A stretch of 18,213 bases of DNA from contig JAJZRD010000050.1 of the NCBI GenBank assembly GCA_021845945.1, forward strand, positions 1-18,213, written 5' to 3'. The DNA comes from Chloroflexota bacterium. Its GTDB lineage: Bacteria > Chloroflexota > UBA6077. Under the pieces are notes generated by a model. The model ran no database searches. It was given only the letters and a program-made list of their open reading frames with translations, and was not told the origin of the DNA. How positions within the stretch are numbered: position 1 is the first letter of the stretch; every line of letters begins with the position of its first letter. A program made the translations under genes and the position numbers. Below, piece after piece: positions 15,102 through 18,213 of the stretch.

Positions 15102-15125
15102 CCGGCCCTCGTGACGAGGGGCCGG
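15102..15125 (+). promoter_or_regulatory. Leader hairpin before the deacetylase gene
   Basis: CCGGCCCTC (15102-15110) pairs with GAGGGGCCGG (15116-15125) with one bulged G and a GTGAC loop. It lies 41 bases upstream of the GTG start. It may be a leader structure or the terminator of a lost upstream unit. Confidence 0.35.
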
Positions 15126-15166
15126 AGAGCACACTACACCATGTATGGAACCGGTAGGGAAGAAAA

Positions 15167-16324
15167 GTGAACTCATTCCTCAAGCTCCGCAGCAACCATC
15201 GATTTCTCAGGACGCGGTTCGGGTTGTACCCAGCCACTACCCTTGCTCTCGCGCTGGCGCTGGCCACGGCCGCTTGCTCCGGCATCGGCACCACCAGCTT
15301 GAACCTCGACAACGGCCCCGGAAACCGATCGGCGTCGGGACCCTCCAACGCCGCCAAACCGGCGGCCGCCCCGGCCTCACCGACGTCGGTACCCACCCCG
15401 GCGGCCACAGCTACTCCGACCCTGGACTTGCAGAAGGTGAAGCCCAACGAGTTGGGCAACATCCCGATCCTGGAGTTCCACATCATTGCCTACGCCGAGG
15501 AGGACCAGTGGACCATCACCCCGGACCACTTCCGGCAGACGCTGCTGCAGCTGTACGACGCCGGCTTCCGGCCCGTATCCCTCAACGAAGTGCTGGACAA
15601 CCAGATCGACATCCCGGCCGGCACCAGTCCGGTGGTGTTGACCTTCGACGATTCCAGCCCCGGGCAGTTCACCTTCATACAGAAGGATGGACAGCTGGTG
15701 GTAGACCCGGACTCCGCCGTCGGCATAATGGAGGCCTTCCACACGACCTATCCGGATTTCGCGGCGAAGGCCACCTTCAACGTCCTGCCGGAGGCGGCGG
15801 AACCCCACAAGCTGTTCGGACAGCCTGAGTACGAGGCTCAGAAGCTCCAGTACCTGGTGCAGCACGGCTTCGAGATCGGCAACCACACCTACTGGCACCA
15901 GCGACTGGACGAGTTGGACGACCAGGGGGTTCAGAAGCAGCTGGCCCTGGCGGTGAAGGAGATCGACCAGGCCGTCCCGGGCTATAAGGTGCGCGTCCTG
16001 GCACTTCCCCTGGGGCTCTGGCCCAACAACCGATCCCTGGCCCTCACCGGCTCCTTCCAGGGGGTTTCCTACCAGAACGACGCCATCCTCCTGGTAGGGT
16101 CGGATCCCGCCCCCAGCCCGAACGCCCAGGACTTCGATCCGCAGGCCCTGCCGCGGGTCCAGGTCTTCGACCACAACCTGGACAACTGGCTGGACTACCT
16201 GTCCCAGCACCCGGACGAACGATACGTGAGCGACGGGGATCCGAACACCGTTACCTTCCCCCAGCGTCTGGAAGCGAGATTCAACTCGGCTTCGGCGAGC
16301 AACCGCACCGTCCGGACCTACTGA
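15167..16324 (+). CDS. Polysaccharide deacetylase (NodB-like) lipoprotein
   Basis: A 385-residue exported, probably membrane-anchored, carbohydrate esterase family 4-type enzyme that would remove acetyl groups from cell-surface polysaccharide. The N-terminus has basic residues, a hydrophobic stretch and ALATAACSG, giving a lipidated Cys37, then a disordered Ser/Pro/Ala/Thr linker (about 40-88). The NodB domain follows: ILEFH near 101-105, TFDD (159-162, catalytic Asp and metal Asp), and GNHTYWH with metal ligands His240 and His244. The third motif appears as LALPLGLWP rather than the usual RxPxG form. The start is a GTG with only a weak GGTAGGGA ahead; no better start was found. Two strong hairpins follow the stop. 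It is not obviously related to the methyltransferase cluster. Confidence 0.85.
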   Translation: MNSFLKLRSNHRFLRTRFGLYPATTLALALALATAACSGIGTTSLNLDNGPGNRSASGPSNAAKPAAAPASPTSVPTPAATATPTLDLQKVKPNELGNIPILEFHIIAYAEEDQWTITPDHFRQTLLQLYDAGFRPVSLNEVLDNQIDIPAGTSPVVLTFDDSSPGQFTFIQKDGQLVVDPDSAVGIMEAFHTTYPDFAAKATFNVLPEAAEPHKLFGQPEYEAQKLQYLVQHGFEIGNHTYWHQRLDELDDQGVQKQLALAVKEIDQAVPGYKVRVLALPLGLWPNNRSLALTGSFQGVSYQNDAILLVGSDPAPSPNAQDFDPQALPRVQVFDHNLDNWLDYLSQHPDERYVSDGDPNTVTFPQRLEARFNSASASNRTVRTY

Positions 16325-16334
16325 GGCAACGCCC

Positions 16335-16370
16335 CGGGGTAGAGGTGCACGGCGTTGCACCTCTACCCCG
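16335..16370 (+). terminator. Perfect 15-bp hairpin after the deacetylase gene
   Basis: CGGGGTAGAGGTGCA (16335-16349) and TGCACCTCTACCCCG (16356-16370) are exact inverse complements around a 6-base loop, 10 bases after the stop. No T tract follows. It probably ends or protects the transcript, and could serve the convergent gene too. Confidence 0.6.
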
Positions 16371-16411
16371 TCGAACGGCATCTGGCCCTGGCATCGCACT
16401 CTCAACAAGCG

Positions 16412-16446
16412 TTGGGGAGGGTTGGACTGTGTCCAACCCTCCCCAA
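16412..16446. terminator. Perfect 16-bp hairpin between convergent genes
   Basis: TTGGGGAGGGTTGGAC (16412-16427) and GTCCAACCCTCCCCAA (16431-16446) pair perfectly around a TGT loop. It is the second strong hairpin in a 190-base convergent spacer and lacks a T tract on either strand. It could be a bidirectional terminator or a member of a dispersed palindromic repeat family. Confidence 0.55.
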
Positions 16447-16515
16447 ACTTCACGTCAAGGTCTGCGCCGATCGCGTGGGCTCAGGCGGTTCTTCGCCTCC
16501 TGCACCCATCGAGCC

Positions 16516-17583
16516 CTATGGCAGCGGGATGAGCGACTGGTACTGGGTGTTCAGTGAATTCAGGTTGAACCCAGTGGACGACTGGAGTTGCGACTCGAAG
16601 TTCTGGCCGGCACCAAGGCCGCTCAGGAGGCTCGTTATCTGCGTTCCGCTCACGCTATCGAGAAGGCTTCGCGCCGAGAGGAAGGAGACGCCCTCCCCCA
16701 CGGCAGCGGACGTCCCACCGGTGCTTAGCAGGGTCGGGAAGCCGCCTGCGTTGATCTGGGAGAGAGTCGGCAGCATACCGACGTTGCTCTGGGACCGCGC
16801 TACAGACTCGGCCAGCCCGCTCTCCAAGGGAGTCCCGGGAACTATGCCGAAGGCGAGCGAGTCCGACACCCCCTGTCGGAGCCAACCAGGCACATTGTTG
16901 CCACCGAGGTCGGTCATCATCAGGTTCGCATACTGTTTGGCCAGCGACTCCTGGATCAGCAGCATGGCGTTGTTGAACATCTGGGACTGGGACAGCTCGC
17001 CGGTGTTGACGCTGCTGCTGCTGCCAACCGAGCTGGAGGTGGCGCCTGGGACCAGGCTCGCGTTGATTGCGTTTATCTGGCCGCTCAGGATGGCGAATTG
17101 CTGAGATGCTGCGTCCGTATCCGTGTTGACCAGGATCGCAAAACTGTTCGTGGGTACCAGGCCATCGCCCTGAGTGACCATGACAAGGGCCGCAGGCTCG
17201 CTCAACGCCCGGGCTTGCTGACTGGCACTGAGCGTGCCGCCCGTGAAGCTTTGGAGACCGCCAGCCAAGTTGCTGCTGGTGGAGTACAGCAACACCGTCG
17301 CCGGCTTTGAGGGCCTCCAGCCAAAGCGGGTGGCGAAGTAGGCATCCAGATCCTGGACGTAGGGCACTAGAGTGGTTCCCATGGAGGCCGACGTGAAGTC
17401 GACCGCCTTCACCTGAGGCACGAAGGTCCCAGACGCAACGGCCGGCACAGCCTCGGTTTGAGATAAGCCGACGATCTGGTCGACTCGACCGTTCGATGTG
17501 ACCGCCACCTGGGCGAAGGCACTGGCGACCGTGGCCAGGATGACTAGTCCTGCCAAGGCCAGGCTCAAAACGCGGTGTTTCAT
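16516..17583 (-). CDS. Secreted peptidase-MA-like (gluzincin-fold) protein, probably catalytically inactive
   Basis: A 355-residue exported protein. MKHRVLSLAL plus a hydrophobic stretch and ASAFA-Q give a Sec signal peptide cleaved after about residue 24. The rest resembles the peptidase MA-like domain: an early beta-rich part with FGWRPSKPATVLLYS (87-101), a region aligned to the HExxH helix, VPGWLRQGVSDSLAF (231-245) aligned to the WLxEG segment, and a C-terminal repeat-like end SLLSGLGAGQNFESQLQ typical of that family. The zinc ligands look lost: HExxH reads QESLA (211-215) and the Glu of WLxEG is Gln237. A Ser/Gly-rich insert lies at about 180-198. The ATG at 17583 was chosen over 17598 because GGAGG lies seven bases ahead of it. 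A structural or binding role is more likely than proteolysis. Confidence 0.7.
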   Translation of the reverse strand: MKHRVLSLALAGLVILATVASAFAQVAVTSNGRVDQIVGLSQTEAVPAVASGTFVPQVKAVDFTSASMGTTLVPYVQDLDAYFATRFGWRPSKPATVLLYSTSSNLAGGLQSFTGGTLSASQQARALSEPAALVMVTQGDGLVPTNSFAILVNTDTDAASQQFAILSGQINAINASLVPGATSSSVGSSSSVNTGELSQSQMFNNAMLLIQESLAKQYANLMMTDLGGNNVPGWLRQGVSDSLAFGIVPGTPLESGLAESVARSQSNVGMLPTLSQINAGGFPTLLSTGGTSAAVGEGVSFLSARSLLDSVSGTQITSLLSGLGAGQNFESQLQSSTGFNLNSLNTQYQSLIPLP

Positions 17584-17831
17584 TCGAAATCCTCCCATTG
17601 GTTGACTCGGGGAACGAATGCGGTCTCACCGAGCCGCAGACATCCCCCATCCTCTCTGTCTGCTCGTACTCAGACCAGTTGCTTGGAAACGCAGACCTTG
17701 ACGATGGCGGTGCGTTGCCATGGAGGGGGGATCGAGAGGCTGTCGTAACCTTCGAGCTCTTTTCCCGAGGCGGCGAAGGAGCAAGGTGTGTACCAGACAA
17801 TTGCTCTTGCTATTCTTCGACTATTGCCTTT
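17584..17831. other. Intergenic region between the secreted protein and the FtsH-like gene
   Basis: These 248 bases presumably hold the promoter of the minus-strand secreted protein, but no hexamer pair clear enough to call is visible. The only confident element is the GGAGG ribosome-binding site just upstream of 17583. No gene, RNA or repeat was recognised. Confidence 0.4.
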
Positions 17832-18213
17832 TCAGTCGAGGTTACCAAGCCGGATTGGAGGTGTGCTCAATGTGGTTGATGAAGTCGACTCGGCAGCCTG
17901 GACCCGCTCCCTTATCTCCTCCTCGTCCAATTCATCCTTCAGGAGGAGCCCCTCGGCGATGCCGGCCACGGCCTCCTTGTTGCTTTCCAGCAGCAGCTTT
18001 ACCTTCTTGTACTGGTCCTTCAGCATCTTGTCGATCTCACGCTTCATGACCGGATCCGGGGTCATCTCGCCGAAGGCTCGCACCGAGTAGAGGCTGCCGT
18101 TCATGCCGAACCAGCCGATGGCGGCGGCGGCCATGCGGGTCGCCTGCTCCAGGTCCGAGGTCACGCCGGTGAGCGCCGTGCCCAGGAAGATCTCCTCGGA
18201 GGCCCTGCTCGCC
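17832..18213 (-). CDS. ftsH: FtsH-like ATP-dependent zinc metalloprotease, C-terminal end (partial)
   Basis: The last roughly 127 residues of a peptidase M41 protein that enters from the right edge. The diagnostic segment reads ASEEIFLGTALTGVTSDLEQ, equivalent to the AEELVFGEVTTGASNDLE region of FtsH that carries the third zinc-ligand Asp, followed by a helical region (ATRMAAAAIGWFGMNGSL) and a charged helical end (DELDEEEIRERVQAAE). The AAA domain, HExxH and membrane segments lie outside the window. FtsH is a membrane-anchored quality-control protease. The Ser/Thr-rich tail after AAE is not conserved in the family. The segment differs somewhat from housekeeping FtsH (GWFGMNGSLYSVRAF in place of YGMS-type sequence), so a divergent paralog is possible. 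Confidence 0.8.
   Translation of the reverse strand, partial: ASRASEEIFLGTALTGVTSDLEQATRMAAAAIGWFGMNGSLYSVRAFGEMTPDPVMKREIDKMLKDQYKKVKLLLESNKEAVAGIAEGLLLKDELDEEEIRERVQAAESTSSTTLSTPPIRLGNLD

Larger units (their letters stand above)
14549..15166. other. Decayed region between URO-D gene 3 and the deacetylase
   Basis: No intact gene is seen in these 618 bases. They contain a MoxR ATPase remnant (14630-14852), a long inverted repeat (14833-14896), GC-rich sequence with several short palindromes (for example CCCCCGGGGG near 15022-15031) and a leader hairpin at 15102-15125. Open frames through the region carry no recognisable domain apart from the MoxR pieces. Confidence 0.6.

Noticed and set aside
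16655..17800. 381-residue minus-strand open frame overlapping the secreted protein
   Set aside because: The alternative frame lacks a signal peptide and domain features, while the frame ending at 16516 has a signal peptide, a ribosome-binding site and peptidase-MA-like segments.
1..18213. CRISPR array, tRNA, rRNA, IS transposase or phage genes
   Set aside because: No regularly spaced repeats, cloverleaf-forming sequence, rRNA signature or transposase/integrase motifs were recognised on either strand.

Overview
The window is a GC-rich bacterial segment. The best guess for its origin is Chloroflexota (Dehalococcoidia-like): it encodes lipoproteins with long Ala/Pro/Thr-rich linkers after the lipidated Cys, a peptidase-MA-like secreted protein, and a solute-uptake plus URO-D/corrinoid methyltransferase cluster of the kind common in that phylum. 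This assignment is inferred from protein style; no rRNA or tRNA is present. No CRISPR array, tRNA, rRNA or insertion-sequence transposase was found.

Layout. Positions 1-591 (minus strand) hold the N-terminal 197 codons of panB, which runs off the left edge. A gene-free stretch (592-1018) carries a promoter-like sequence and a palindrome in front of a GntR/FCD regulator (1019-1690). From there to 14548 every gene lies on the plus strand: URO-D-family methyltransferase 1, an SDR dehydrogenase, a small cupin, URO-D methyltransferase 2, a corrinoid protein, E1 alpha and E1 beta of a thiamine-diphosphate 2-oxoacid/acetoin dehydrogenase complex, a complete DctPQM TRAP transporter, the remnant of an MBL-fold hydrolase, the E2 acyltransferase of the same complex, and URO-D methyltransferase 3. 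A decayed region (14549-15166) follows, with a MoxR ATPase remnant and an inverted repeat. Next come a lipoprotein polysaccharide deacetylase, two strong hairpins, a convergent secreted protein that looks like an inactive peptidase-MA metalloprotease, and the C-terminus of an FtsH-like protease running off the right edge.

How the genes may work together (inference). The TRAP transporter would import an organic acid. URO-D methyltransferases acting with the corrinoid protein would remove a methyl group from it or from a product. The SDR would oxidise an alcohol. The E1/E2 complex would cleave the resulting 2-oxoacid or acyloin-type compound to acyl-CoA. The GntR/FCD regulator, of a class that usually binds carboxylates, would sense the substrate. 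The corrinoid protein and E1 alpha overlap by an ATGA junction, and TRAP genes sit between E1 and E2, so the three modules appear to be one catabolic unit. No E3 dihydrolipoamide dehydrogenase, no corrinoid-activating ATPase and no MtrH-type methyltransferase is encoded here. The most interesting points are this mixed cluster, the different metal-ligand signatures in its three URO-D proteins (HxC, HxE, HxD), a candidate shared operator at several intergenic sites, and two gene remnants that both lost their catalytic middle.
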